64,000 nt of DNA from a virus. The notes beneath the pieces were generated by a model. That model was not told the origin of the DNA. It saw only the letters and a program-made list of their open reading frames with translations, and made no database searches. This document shows, one piece after another, positions 23,297 through 32,672 of the stretch (within the stretch, counting starts at the first letter, position 1; the number at the start of each line of letters is the position of its first letter). The position numbers were made by a program, and so were the translations under genes. The stretch spans positions 17,542-81,541 of the IMG/VR virus record IMGVR_UViG_3300027668_000011. One strand, given 5' to 3'.

Positions 23297-24990
23297 TATA
23301 AGTTTCCATCTGGTATTTCTGAACCAGGTTCCATTCCGCTAACATCTGGACTCATTACATCATCCATTGGTGCTGGTATGTCTTCTACCGGTGCCATTAT
23401 GTCTAACGGAGCACTTGGGCCAGGTCTAACGCCTACATTTCGTAAGCCTACATCTTCTGCGCCGTCTGTATTGTATTTATTCTCCATCTTCCAATAATGC
23501 TCGTTATCCTTCATCTCTTCTTGCGTTAAGCCTAAGTACTTCTTAAGTTTAAATTGCTGACTTAAATACGGTACTGCTTCTAAACTGCCGAATAGCTGTG
23601 CTCTTTGAAGGTTCATGTCCAAGTCTCTGTATGAACTGAAGTTTTGAGGTACTGTTAATTCTAATTTAAATGTACTTGAATCAAGCTCAATGCCTTTATA
23701 GTTTAAGAACATTTTAAATTCTCTATCTAATGTTCGTATAATTTGCTTTTGTAGTCTTTGACAAAACTTAGCAAATTGAAATTCTTGTATGTATGCAACG
23801 CCTACTTTACCGTCAGTTGTTGCCGCTGTTCCATCATCTGGGCCAGTAGGCAAATATGAACTTGGTACTCTCAATCCTCTTAGCAGTTTGTTGTTAAAGT
23901 ATTTTAAGTCGTCAATTTGACCTAAGTTCTCACCGCCAGGCAATGTATCAACTTTACTACCACGACCGTCTGCCGTTTGAGCAAAGAAGTAATCTTCTAA
24001 CATACTCATTGGATTGTAAGCCGCATCTGCAACATTGTTGCCGTCTTTGTTTTTGTTAGGTACACGTTTTTGCTGTACTTCATACTTAACACGTTCTAAG
24101 TACTGTTGTGCTTTATGAGGAGGCATATTACCAACGTCAATCATAAACACTCTTCTTTCAGGTGCTCTATGAACTCTGTAAATAATAATACTATCTTCTA
24201 ATAATTCTTTTTGTTTAAAAACTTTAAATACTGGCTCTAATACGCTAATGCCAAAGGGCCATGAATGATCCATGCCTTCTGTTAAACTAATATGTACTAC
24301 ATGCTGTGCATCAACTGGACTACCTGTTGTAGCACCTTGGTCTCCGCCCATAGGCGAATAGTTACTAACACTAGTTCCAACATTGCCGCCTGCCATCATG
24401 CCGCCACCTGCGCCATATGGTCTGGCATGTAATGCCGCGGCACTTGTTGCCGACATTTGTTCAAAGTTAACGTCTAAGTTTTTAATAAAGTAAGTTTCAA
24501 TCTTCTTACCTTCACTTTCGTTAACAACAACCTTTTCAATGTTTGCTGGGTCAACCCAAAATAGTTTATAAGTTTCTGGATCTCTAATAAAGAACTGGTC
24601 TCCGTATTTAAGAGTGTTCCTTACCATTTTAAAAGCTCGTCTTCTTAGCTCGTTGTTGTTACACCATTGATCAAGTGTTTTGCTAAGAATTTTCATTTCT
24701 GTTTCGCTAGGATCTTCTGTAAACTCGAATATGAATGGTAGTTTAGTGTACTCGTCATCTTGTGAGCAAAATTCTGCAATAATATCTAGTGCCGCATTGA
24801 TCTCCAAGTCGTTGTCCATTTGGTCATACTGAATATAACGCATAAGTCTGTTAGGACTGCCTGCATATACTTCAGGTAACCAACTGCTAAACCGAGCCGC
24901 ACCAAATTGTCCAGCTGACTGCCCATCAATGTTCGAAGGCATTCCTCCGTTTGATGATGTTGCATTAAAATATTTTCGCCAAGTTGCCAT
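23296..24990 (-). CDS. 20: Portal protein, gp20 type
   Basis: The 564-residue protein matches T4-like portal proteins (T4 gp20 has 524 residues). Recognisable segments are RLMRYIQYDQMDNDLEINAA, ALDIIAEFCSQDD, VHRAPERRVFMIDVGNMPPH, KAQQYLERVKYEVQQK, a DTLPGGENLGQIDDLKYFN block and VPSSYL. It forms the dodecameric ring at one head vertex through which DNA passes and on which the head is nucleated. It has a late-type promoter 22 bases before the ATG and heads a three-gene unit with the 67-residue protein and the SGNH-like gene. Confidence 0.95.
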   Translation of the reverse strand: MATWRKYFNATSSNGGMPSNIDGQSAGQFGAARFSSWLPEVYAGSPNRLMRYIQYDQMDNDLEINAALDIIAEFCSQDDEYTKLPFIFEFTEDPSETEMKILSKTLDQWCNNNELRRRAFKMVRNTLKYGDQFFIRDPETYKLFWVDPANIEKVVVNESEGKKIETYFIKNLDVNFEQMSATSAAALHARPYGAGGGMMAGGNVGTSVSNYSPMGGDQGATTGSPVDAQHVVHISLTEGMDHSWPFGISVLEPVFKVFKQKELLEDSIIIYRVHRAPERRVFMIDVGNMPPHKAQQYLERVKYEVQQKRVPNKNKDGNNVADAAYNPMSMLEDYFFAQTADGRGSKVDTLPGGENLGQIDDLKYFNNKLLRGLRVPSSYLPTGPDDGTAATTDGKVGVAYIQEFQFAKFCQRLQKQIIRTLDREFKMFLNYKGIELDSSTFKLELTVPQNFSSYRDLDMNLQRAQLFGSLEAVPYLSQQFKLKKYLGLTQEEMKDNEHYWKMENKYNTDGAEDVGLRNVGVRPGPSAPLDIMAPVEDIPAPMDDVMSPDVSGMEPGSEIPDGNL

Positions 24991-25011
24991 AAAAGTTCCT
25001 TTATATGCGTA

Positions 25012-25040
25012 TATTTATCACTTTAATGAAATAATGTCAA
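25012..25040 (-). promoter_or_regulatory. Late-type promoter of the portal unit, with overlapping -35-like element
   Basis: The minus strand has GATAAATA (25019-25012). A TTGACA lies at 25040-25035, 17 bases upstream of TAAATA inside the octamer. The late box is the stronger reading. The TTGACA could add early or host-polymerase activity. Confidence 0.6.
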
Positions 25041-25052
25041 GTCTTTTTGAAA

Positions 25053-28000
25053 TTAGTCGTTTAGAACTTTAGTAGCTTTGATTTGAGCCTTTAATAGCTT
25101 GTTATTTTCGGTCTGTAATGATATTAGTTCGCCTATCCTATCTTCGTTAGGAGTTGGGGTTGTTGAGGTTGGTTTTGAATTGAAGTCGTCCATAGTAGTA
25201 TCTACTTTGGGCTTGGTATCTTTTTGCTTTTTAGTTTCTGGGAATTGTGCGGCTGTGTCAACATCTGTTCCAGTGTTGCCATTAAATCCAGTTAAGTCGC
25301 CACCCTTTCTCTTCTCTAACTGTTCTCTTCTTCGTTTGGCTCTGCCAGCCGGTGACCTATCTATTGCCGTAGGTATCGGCACAGAGTCGAAGATGTCTTC
25401 ATCATCATAGTCCGAAGTCTCACCAATTGGCAAAGCTTCTGGTCTTCCTATGCCCGTTGTTGTTGTCTCTGCAAAACTGCCAGTTCCGCCAGCCATCTGA
25501 TCTTTCTTACTTCTAATGTCCATCTTTGCCCACATCACATCGTTCTTAAGCCTTTGTTCGTCATCCATATAATCCATCGAATCAATGTCGGGGCCTTTTT
25601 CGAGGGCGGCTGTGGCTGTTTGTAGTCTTTCTGTTAACTCTTTTAACGATGTACTAGCAATACCCCAGTCATCTTCGCTCAAGAGATCTTCGATAACTGT
25701 TGGTGTTTTAGTTACACCTTTTTCTACTAATGGCGCACTAGTTTTTTGTAGTGCTTTCTGTCCTGCTTTACTAGTAGGAACGTTTGACATGTCTGTGTTT
25801 ACTTGCTTGGCTCCTGCTGAACTACTACCGCCTATTAATCCTAATGCCGCTATTTTTAATAAATCTGCGAAGTTTATATCGGCTATTTGCTGTGCTAGAT
25901 AGGCTATGCCATCGCCCATTATGTAGAACCCTTGACCAATACCGGCTCCGTCGAAATTACCTAATGCTTCATTAAGTTGTGCTGTACTTGTGGCAAACAT
26001 TCCCATGTGTTTAGATTGGCTTTCTAAATTGTCGAATATAACAAATGGGTCGTCGCCCATTTTCTCAAACGAGTCTCCAACATGTTTCATATTAACAGCG
26101 AACTTAGTTATGTTACTTCCAAATATCATTATGAATCTAGATTCTTCTGCTAACAGTAGGAACATGTCGCTCATTTCATTCATTCGTGCCATTGTGTTAA
26201 GTAATGTTACAGGTAGTTTTATTATTGCCTGTTGTAATAATACAAACCCTTTAGCTATAATTAATAACGGCTTTACACTAATGCCAGCAAGTCCGTCGAT
26301 AAACTTTTTCATTTTTTCTATAGGACTGTCTGCTCCAAACAATGCTCCGATGCCGTCTTTGATACCGCTCATTAATGTACCGCCGCTCATAGCACTCATG
26401 CCGCCACCAAGTGACTTCATTGCGCCGCCAGCCATACTCAAGTTTTTCATATCCACACGGTTAAATGCATATAATGAATCTGCTAGTCTCTCCATAACAG
26501 GTCCTGCCATAGAGCCAATAAGCATAAATGGTAACATAGGGGCCATTAGCGTCATAGCGGCTCCTACTGCCAATAATCCGCCTGCTGTATTCATTAGTCC
26601 ACCACCGTCAACGTCTGCCAGTGCTGATAAGCTAGGGCCGAAGTTTTTAAGAGGCTCATTAATTAACTGCATAGCAAGACCTAATGGTATTAATGCAAGA
26701 CCCAATGCTCCAATGGCTATTGCGCCTGTTATAATAAATGGTGATATAAAACTAAGTCCTGCCGCCGCTATACCTAATACTACAAGTCCTGCCGCCAACA
26801 CGCCAATTGTTTTAAGACCAACATCTTTCATTAATTGGAGTCCTTTGCCTAATGGAAGAATTGATAATCCTAATAGTGCTATCGCCGCCGCTCCTGTGAG
26901 CATCGATCCTGATGCTTTACCTAGCACCGTGGCTAGTGCCGCCAATCCGCCTAGTGCAATTGTGCCTTTTACAATTGAAGTCCACTCTACATCATTGAAC
27001 TGTTTAAGTCCTACAGCCGCTAATCCAACTGATGCACCTAATAATGCAATTGCCGCCGCGCCTTTAAGTACTTTAGTGTCGCCAAATTTCTTAACGCCAT
27101 CTGCTATTCTTTGTAGGAAGCCGCCTGTTTTGCCGCCTCCGGATAATGCTGATTCGGTGATATCAGTGGCTTTACTGCCTGCCGCTTCCAAGCCGCTTCC
27201 AACTGATGTGGCACCGCTACTTGATACTCTATTCTTTATCGTGTCTGCAAGTGCTCCACCAACTCCGGCTTGTACTTTTCCGGTAACTGCCTGAACTGCA
27301 AGGGCTTTCGCCGTCGACAATGCAATTATCACAGGAACTGCCGCGGCTAGCAACTTTAATAGGCCAGAAGTTATTGCTGAGCCTATGTCTCCTAACAGTG
27401 TCTGAATCACTCCAGCGAAGCCGTCTTTATCGAAAGCTGTTTTGATATATTGGGCAAAGTCTGCTAATTGATCTGCCGCTACTTTAATCCATTTAGCTAA
27501 AGTTGTCGCCATTTTGCCTACTCTGTCGCCCATACTCATTGCGGCTCCACTCATATCGTCTACGCCAAAGCCAAAGATGTCTAGTATTTCTTTGAAGCCG
27601 TCTGATATTGCTCCTGTTACTTCTGGATCTGAGAATAAACTGTAGAATGCATTCTGGGCTCCGCCTGATATCTGTGCCATTACTTTATTAAATTGGTTAG
27701 TACCCTTTTGTACTAAGTCCATTTGAAAGCCTGTGCCTAATGATTTATTAATATCTTTCATTTTGCTTTCGGACTGTTCAAACTGTGCTATAGCGTTTGC
27801 CATAGTTTTTGCTGATTCGTCGCCAATGTTAGCCATTGCTCTGATACGTTGTTTTTCACTGTGGCTAAGATTGCCTAGTGTCGACGTTAGACCTTCTACC
27901 ATTCCTTGTGCTTGGTCTTGGCTTAATGTGCCGTTTTGTACTGCTGTTATATATTCGTTCATCGGGCCTTGAAGATTAGGTAATGCTGTTACCATACCAA

Positions 28001-29090
28001 TAGCCGCTTGGCTCATTCCAATAGCACTTGTATTCGCCGCTTCCTGGAATGCTGTTGCAAGATCGGCTCCTGCTTTTCCGCCCATAGCCGCCATGCCAGA
28101 AGCAAATACTTCTATGCCGCCAATAACATCACTTCGTACTGCATCGTTAAATTGCAGAAGTGTTGCTGTTAATTGACCTTCGTCTAATAGCTGACTTACA
28201 AAGTTTTGTAATTCTGCTGTACTCACACCAATTGCTGTTGAGTATGCTTGTTGTAATCTTGTTGTTCTTGCTACTTGTTGGTTTAATCTTCCCTGGTCAA
28301 CATTACCCAAGTTTAACATTGCTTGTCGTCTATCTAATGCTTGTCCAAAACGATCCATGCTGTCCTGGAAACTTAAACCAAGTTCCTCTGACGTGTCTGC
28401 CGCAAATTTCATTGTGTCAGTAAATCTACCAAAGCCCTGAGTTGCTATTACACTAGAAGAATTTGCCATTCTCTGTGCCGCACCTGCAAAACCGTCGCCC
28501 AATGCACCCAGTTGTCCAATTGCTTGGGTAGTAGTTTTACCCATATCAGTGTAAGTACTGTTAAACCCAATACCAACTGAAGTAAGGTCGTTAATTGCAC
28601 TGCCGGCGCCCATCATTGCTTTACTAATAAAGCCTGCGCCTGTTACTGCCGCGCCGCCAAGTAGCATACCTGCTTTAAATACGCCTCCGCCAACAAAGCC
28701 TACTGCTCCGACAAGTTGTTCGCCTGTGTTTTCAAAGTCGTCTATAACTTTAGTAGCAAAGGATTTATATTCCTTTTTGTCTACTTTATTGCCGTCTCTG
28801 ATAGCATCTTCGTTACCTTTGATGCCCCTAATCATTTCTTGTAAGAACCCGCCGGCTTCTTTAGCCTCTTCCTGTCTAGCTTTGTCAGAACTTTTTTCGT
28901 CTTTTGCATTGTTAGTTATTGCTAAATGCATCTTCTTATTGTTCTCTACTAGTGCTTTAAGGTCTTTGTCTGACACACCGTTATTTTTTGCAATCTCTTG
29001 AAGTACTTTGGATACTTCTTCCATGGTGGATTCTGTTGCCCAATCTGGGAAACGAAAATTCTGTCCTTCTATGTTAAATTCAACTGCCAC
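25053..29090 (-). CDS. Tail tape-measure protein (gp29-like role)
   Basis: The 1,345-residue protein has a polar helical N-terminus (about 1-110) and a long helical region. Its middle has repeated hydrophobic segments (for example AAIALLGLSILPLGKGLQLM and related units at about residues 670-830), followed by a low-complexity polar C-terminus. That layout is typical of tape-measure proteins of long-tailed phages. It sits between the portal gene and the gp26-type gene with frameshift extension, the usual neighbourhood. T4 gp29 has 590 residues; if length scales with tail length, this tail would be about twice as long. Identity is by architecture and position rather than a catalytic motif. Confidence 0.75.
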   Translation of the reverse strand: MAVEFNIEGQNFRFPDWATESTMEEVSKVLQEIAKNNGVSDKDLKALVENNKKMHLAITNNAKDEKSSDKARQEEAKEAGGFLQEMIRGIKGNEDAIRDGNKVDKKEYKSFATKVIDDFENTGEQLVGAVGFVGGGVFKAGMLLGGAAVTGAGFISKAMMGAGSAINDLTSVGIGFNSTYTDMGKTTTQAIGQLGALGDGFAGAAQRMANSSSVIATQGFGRFTDTMKFAADTSEELGLSFQDSMDRFGQALDRRQAMLNLGNVDQGRLNQQVARTTRLQQAYSTAIGVSTAELQNFVSQLLDEGQLTATLLQFNDAVRSDVIGGIEVFASGMAAMGGKAGADLATAFQEAANTSAIGMSQAAIGMVTALPNLQGPMNEYITAVQNGTLSQDQAQGMVEGLTSTLGNLSHSEKQRIRAMANIGDESAKTMANAIAQFEQSESKMKDINKSLGTGFQMDLVQKGTNQFNKVMAQISGGAQNAFYSLFSDPEVTGAISDGFKEILDIFGFGVDDMSGAAMSMGDRVGKMATTLAKWIKVAADQLADFAQYIKTAFDKDGFAGVIQTLLGDIGSAITSGLLKLLAAAVPVIIALSTAKALAVQAVTGKVQAGVGGALADTIKNRVSSSGATSVGSGLEAAGSKATDITESALSGGGKTGGFLQRIADGVKKFGDTKVLKGAAAIALLGASVGLAAVGLKQFNDVEWTSIVKGTIALGGLAALATVLGKASGSMLTGAAAIALLGLSILPLGKGLQLMKDVGLKTIGVLAAGLVVLGIAAAGLSFISPFIITGAIAIGALGLALIPLGLAMQLINEPLKNFGPSLSALADVDGGGLMNTAGGLLAVGAAMTLMAPMLPFMLIGSMAGPVMERLADSLYAFNRVDMKNLSMAGGAMKSLGGGMSAMSGGTLMSGIKDGIGALFGADSPIEKMKKFIDGLAGISVKPLLIIAKGFVLLQQAIIKLPVTLLNTMARMNEMSDMFLLLAEESRFIMIFGSNITKFAVNMKHVGDSFEKMGDDPFVIFDNLESQSKHMGMFATSTAQLNEALGNFDGAGIGQGFYIMGDGIAYLAQQIADINFADLLKIAALGLIGGSSSAGAKQVNTDMSNVPTSKAGQKALQKTSAPLVEKGVTKTPTVIEDLLSEDDWGIASTSLKELTERLQTATAALEKGPDIDSMDYMDDEQRLKNDVMWAKMDIRSKKDQMAGGTGSFAETTTTGIGRPEALPIGETSDYDDEDIFDSVPIPTAIDRSPAGRAKRRREQLEKRKGGDLTGFNGNTGTDVDTAAQFPETKKQKDTKPKVDTTMDDFNSKPTSTTPTPNEDRIGELISLQTENNKLLKAQIKATKVLND

Positions 29091-29122
29091 TCAGTATTTC
29101 CTTTAAAACTAGTTTTAATGTA

Positions 29123-29130
29123 GATAAATA
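29123..29130 (+). promoter_or_regulatory. Late-type promoter of the gp26-type gene
   Basis: GATAAATA lies about 73 bases upstream of the ATG at 29203. The gene also has a GGAG ribosome site. This promoter lies downstream of, and points toward, the oppositely directed promoter at 29172-29179. Confidence 0.65.
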
Positions 29131-29171
29131 AGTACTAAGTTAATCATTAGATAAAAATTTAACTACAAACG

Positions 29172-29179
29172 TATTTATC
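29172..29179 (-). promoter_or_regulatory. Late-type promoter of the tape-measure gene
   Basis: The minus strand reads GATAAATA about 81 bases upstream of the ATG at 29090. The two divergent genes have face-to-face promoters, so their 5' leaders should overlap by roughly 30-40 bases. Confidence 0.6.
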
Positions 29180-29202
29180 TTAAAGAATTAACAGGAGTTT
29201 TA

Positions 29203-30081
29203 ATGAGCAAAAATATGAACAAAACGCAGAATCCGTTAAGTGCCTACTTCAGAGCACCAAAGATATTCACAAAAATCCCTAGTGGTGGTAAATTTTATGA
29301 CGAAGGTATTGTCGTATTCAATGATGATAGTACCCAAGAATTAGCAATTTATCCAATGACTACTAAAGATGAGTTGTTATTAAAAAATCCAGATGCTTTA
29401 TTAAACGGTGAGGCAGTTGCTTCATTGATCCATTCATGTGTACCAGAAATTAAAAATGCAAGAGATTTATATAGTGCTGACGTAGATGCATTACTAATTG
29501 CAATTAGAGGTGCAAGTGGTGGTGATGATGTTGATGTTGCCGCTAAGTGTCCAAAGTGCGAAACTACTACTGACGTAACTGTAAGTGTTGCACAAAGTTT
29601 GCAGACAATGGAAGAACTAGACGATGTCTACGAAGTTACTCTTGCAAACGGACTTGTTATTTCAGGTATGCCATTTAGTTATAAGAACACTATTAAGGCA
29701 GGTGTTGCCAGTTTCCAAAGTACAAGAAGTATGCAAAGTATTTCTGCATTAGACGACGACATGGAAAGGCTAAAAGCATTTAATACTAGTTTTGTTAAAC
29801 TAGCAGACTTAAACTTCGAGTTATTGATTGATGCTATTTATAGTGTTAGTTTTCAAGATGAGAAGGGCGAAGATGCTGTTATTAAAGACAAAAAAGTTAT
29901 TAGAGAGTTTTTAGAGAATACTGATAACAACGTTGGAAAAGAAATTGAAGCATTTATCAATAGCATTAATGCTAAGGGTGTTAATAACGAGGTGCAAGTT
30001 GAATGTAGCAATGAAGAATGTGATAACACATTTAATTCTACTATTAACTTTGATCCTGTAAATTTTTTCACGGGTTCCTAG
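29203..30081 (+). CDS. 26: gp26-type baseplate hub/tail assembly protein
   Basis: The 292-residue protein resembles T4 gp26-type proteins of marine T4-like phages: the start region IFTKIPSGGKFY, LAIYPMTTKDELLLKNPDAL, NGEAVASLIHSCVPEIKN and DLYSADVDALLIAIR. It carries a CPKC pair (116, 119) and a second Cys pair (268, 273), possibly a zinc ribbon. It acts in hub or tail assembly and is next to the tape-measure gene, where tail assembly chaperones lie in other phages. Its last codons include a canonical -1 slippery site, so a longer 367-residue form is probably also made. Confidence 0.82.
   Translation: MSKNMNKTQNPLSAYFRAPKIFTKIPSGGKFYDEGIVVFNDDSTQELAIYPMTTKDELLLKNPDALLNGEAVASLIHSCVPEIKNARDLYSADVDALLIAIRGASGGDDVDVAAKCPKCETTTDVTVSVAQSLQTMEELDDVYEVTLANGLVISGMPFSYKNTIKAGVASFQSTRSMQSISALDDDMERLKAFNTSFVKLADLNFELLIDAIYSVSFQDEKGEDAVIKDKKVIREFLENTDNNVGKEIEAFINSINAKGVNNEVQVECSNEECDNTFNSTINFDPVNFFTGS
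30060..30069 (+). promoter_or_regulatory. Candidate -1 ribosomal slippery site
   Basis: The sequence AAATTTTTTC contains two overlapping heptamers in register with the upstream frame, A AAT TTT and T TTT TTC, both of the X XXY YYZ type. Either gives the same -1 product. The zero-frame stop TAG follows at 30079-30081. A small hairpin (CTGAA/TTCAG, 30094-30108) lies downstream but is weak. Confidence 0.7.
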
Positions 30082-30305
30082 GGTCAGCCGAGCCTGAAGA
30101 AATTTCAGCCTACTTAGGTAAACTCGAGAAAGAAGGTCAAGCAATTTCTAAACAAGTAGCCGAGCTGGCTATTTTTAGTGAGGGTGCCGTTTCGTATACT
30201 GAGGGTTGGCACCTGAGTCCATCTGAGCGTGAAGAACTTATAAAGACCTTAAACCGCTACAACAAAATGAAGAGCGGTGACAAGAGTCAAGACTGGATGG
30301 ATTAA
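30066..30305 (+). CDS. -1 frame extension of the gp26-type gene (gp51-like/chaperone tail)
   Basis: After the slippery site the -1 frame is open for 79 codons to TAA at 30303-30305. It has no reasonable start codon of its own: the frame opens only after a TGA at 30051, and its first ATG is near the end. The product is clearly protein-like (EEISAYLGKLEKEG, QVAELAIFSEGAV, LSPSEREELIKTLNRYNKM). The W-x-LSPSERE-LI pattern is typical of C-terminal parts of tail assembly chaperone fusions. The fusion would have 367 residues. It ends overlapping the stop of the convergent gene. Confidence 0.72.
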   Translation, partial: FHGFLGSAEPEEISAYLGKLEKEGQAISKQVAELAIFSEGAVSYTEGWHLSPSEREELIKTLNRYNKMKSGDKSQDWMD

Positions 30306-32656
30306 AACTGTAAGTTAAATCCTATTTCTAATGTGTCGCCATCAACTGAACTAGTAGTTGCTTTAGCATAGAACATTTTATATGTGTGCATTAGTGTAGT
30401 CCTAAATGCAACATCATTGTTACTAAATTCAGATACCAATCCACCGTCCCACACAATGCTTGTATTACTCAAGCTCTGGTGCATACTAGTACCTAATGTT
30501 AAGTATGTATTTCCGTACACTGATGTGTGCATACCTGTTACATCTACATATAATTCTGCATCGTTTAAAGTAAAGTCTTTTACTGTGATGTTGTACTGAC
30601 TGTTTTCTTCTGTAAAGCCTTGTACTGACGTCTTATACATTGCTAGGCCCGTTGTAACATGTAGGTTAGGTAGTATAGGAGTAGTATATTCTGCAAATGC
30701 ATTTAGTGTAGAAACATCTAATTCAGCAGTACCGTTGCCATACCATTTGCCGTTACTGTTAGCACCGATCTTGTCTGTCATATAACCTAAACCGTAATGG
30801 AATTGTCCTGTTTGCTTGTCCAAGTATACTAATGCACCGTTAGATGTGTTGCCTACTGTAACACCTATGTTATCAAAATTGTGCGAGTAACCTTGAATAC
30901 CTGTAACACTATTTCTTGCCATAAACACATTGTCGCTAAGTGTTGCATTTTTAATATTATGGAACAATGTTTTATTATCAGCAATAGTCTGTGCGTACTG
31001 CAATGGCTTATTAAGTAGTTCTGATCTCATTTCTTGTAACTGCGACGGTGGATCTAAACTAATAAAGAAACTAGTAATTGTTTGTGTGTCTGATGGTTGC
31101 ATAATATTTGCACCAATAAAGTCGTAATCATATTTGCCATCTACTTCAACAGGGAATAACATATTAAATACAGGATTATTATCTGGTACAGCAAACTGGC
31201 TAGTTTCTGTGTAAGTGCCATCGCCATTGTTAATCATAGCATACGCTCGGTCTTGTGAAGTAACTAGTATATCGTCAATGCCATCATGATTGAAGTCTAG
31301 TATATAAATGTGGTTCACGCCGTTGTTAATTCCTTCTATTAACTCTTCGGCCCTAAATGCCGCATGGTCAAATGTTCTGTCGCCGTTGTTAGTTAAGAAC
31401 TGTAACACATGCCCTTGATAATAATTTTCGCCGTCTGTGTTTGCTATAACTAAGTCTAGTAAGCCGTCTGCATTAACATCCGTTGCCTGCATATCGAATG
31501 CAATATTATATTCATAATACCCAGGAGGTAATGCGGTGTAGTCTGTTGTGTAATCTGATTCAGTGTTGCCCCAATAAATGCCACCTACACTATCTCCACC
31601 TAAGGAAACATAGGCGCCTTGACTCCAGCCTAGTGCAATATCTCCAAAACCGTCACCATCAAAATCTGCTATTGTTGTAGATGTCGCAAAGTGAGTATCA
31701 TGACCTACTTTGAACCTAGTGTCTTTAAAGTTACCTGATCCGTCATTTAGCATAAAGAACTTGTATCCGTTCCCACCGTTCGTACCCATATCAGCAACGG
31801 GTATTGTGTTAGGCATAAAGATGTCATTAAAGCCGTCTCCATTTAAATCACCTACAGCATGGTCATGAACCATCAATCCAACTTCGACCCCATCTTTATT
31901 TTTGTTTGAAAGCATAAAGTCTGGCAAGTTATCATGCGACTTTATAAATTTGCCATTATCAGTTAACCACAAGTTACCTGTGTTAAACAAGTCTTTATTA
32001 CCGTCGCCGTTTAAATCGTATTGGTGTGCAATACCCATGTTGTATTCTTGTACAGGCGCATCTTCTCCGTTATACCAACCCATGTTAGTCATAGTCGAAT
32101 CTTGTCCATACACTAACGGACATACTCCGTTATCAAACACACTACAATCTAATGCAAAGTGTCCTTCGCCGTCATTAATAAATTGTAATGCTCGTGTGCC
32201 AGGTATCGTATTTCGGTCACCGAATGTTTGTACCCACACAACAAAGTCGTTATGTCCATCTTGGTTGATATCATTTTCTATAACATAACTTGCATTGGTC
32301 ATCCAAGCACCTGGACCTGTATATTCGTCTGAGTCTGGATTGTTTAAGTCTTTGCCGCCGTGACTACCATTAATAGTAACTTGCAAAAATGCAAAGTCTT
32401 CAACAGTGTATTTGCCGTTAACCCAAGTTGTATCATTATAATCGCCTACACCATAAGACACATTGTTATAACCTAACGCACTATTAGTATTTTCAAAGTT
32501 ATCTGAAAAAGTCTCAAACTGTATTCGCTTGTCAGGTGATGTAGTAACCGTTGTTGGAGGTGTTACTACAGTTGGGGTGGGTGCAGTTGTACTGCCGCCG
32601 CCACTTGCACATGCACCTAAGCCTAATGATAAAAGTATTGCACAGAAATTAATCAT
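30302..32656 (-). CDS. Lipoprotein with FG-GAP/VCBS repeats and C-terminal beta-barrel
   Basis: Starting at the ATG at 32656 (GGGGA ribosome site about 9 bases upstream), the 784-residue protein has a signal and lipobox (MINFCAILLSLGLGAC, Cys16). A Pro/Thr linker follows. Then come at least six calcium-binding FG-GAP/VCBS motifs (DINQDGHND, DLNGDGNKD, DLNGDGFND, DFDGDGFGD, DVNADGLLD, DFNHDGIDD), as in seven-blade propellers. The C-terminal part, about 220 residues, has alternating strands and ends IGFNLQF, like an autotransporter-type outer-membrane barrel. The longer frame upstream to 32785 overlaps the SWIM gene and lacks signals, so it was not used. It follows the SWIM gene by 16 bases and should share its early promoter. 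A host-surface remodelling or exclusion factor is a reasonable guess. Confidence 0.7.
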   Translation of the reverse strand: MINFCAILLSLGLGACASGGGSTTAPTPTVVTPPTTVTTSPDKRIQFETFSDNFENTNSALGYNNVSYGVGDYNDTTWVNGKYTVEDFAFLQVTINGSHGGKDLNNPDSDEYTGPGAWMTNASYVIENDINQDGHNDFVVWVQTFGDRNTIPGTRALQFINDGEGHFALDCSVFDNGVCPLVYGQDSTMTNMGWYNGEDAPVQEYNMGIAHQYDLNGDGNKDLFNTGNLWLTDNGKFIKSHDNLPDFMLSNKNKDGVEVGLMVHDHAVGDLNGDGFNDIFMPNTIPVADMGTNGGNGYKFFMLNDGSGNFKDTRFKVGHDTHFATSTTIADFDGDGFGDIALGWSQGAYVSLGGDSVGGIYWGNTESDYTTDYTALPPGYYEYNIAFDMQATDVNADGLLDLVIANTDGENYYQGHVLQFLTNNGDRTFDHAAFRAEELIEGINNGVNHIYILDFNHDGIDDILVTSQDRAYAMINNGDGTYTETSQFAVPDNNPVFNMLFPVEVDGKYDYDFIGANIMQPSDTQTITSFFISLDPPSQLQEMRSELLNKPLQYAQTIADNKTLFHNIKNATLSDNVFMARNSVTGIQGYSHNFDNIGVTVGNTSNGALVYLDKQTGQFHYGLGYMTDKIGANSNGKWYGNGTAELDVSTLNAFAEYTTPILPNLHVTTGLAMYKTSVQGFTEENSQYNITVKDFTLNDAELYVDVTGMHTSVYGNTYLTLGTSMHQSLSNTSIVWDGGLVSEFSNNDVAFRTTLMHTYKMFYAKATTSSVDGDTLEIGFNLQF

Positions 32657-32672
32657 TTGCGTATTCCCCTTT

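Noticed and set aside
25990-27294. 434-codon plus-strand frame opposite the tape-measure gene
   Set aside because: It mirrors the Ala/Gly/Leu-rich tape-measure sequence, has no ribosome site or promoter, and the minus-strand frame is longer and makes family sense.
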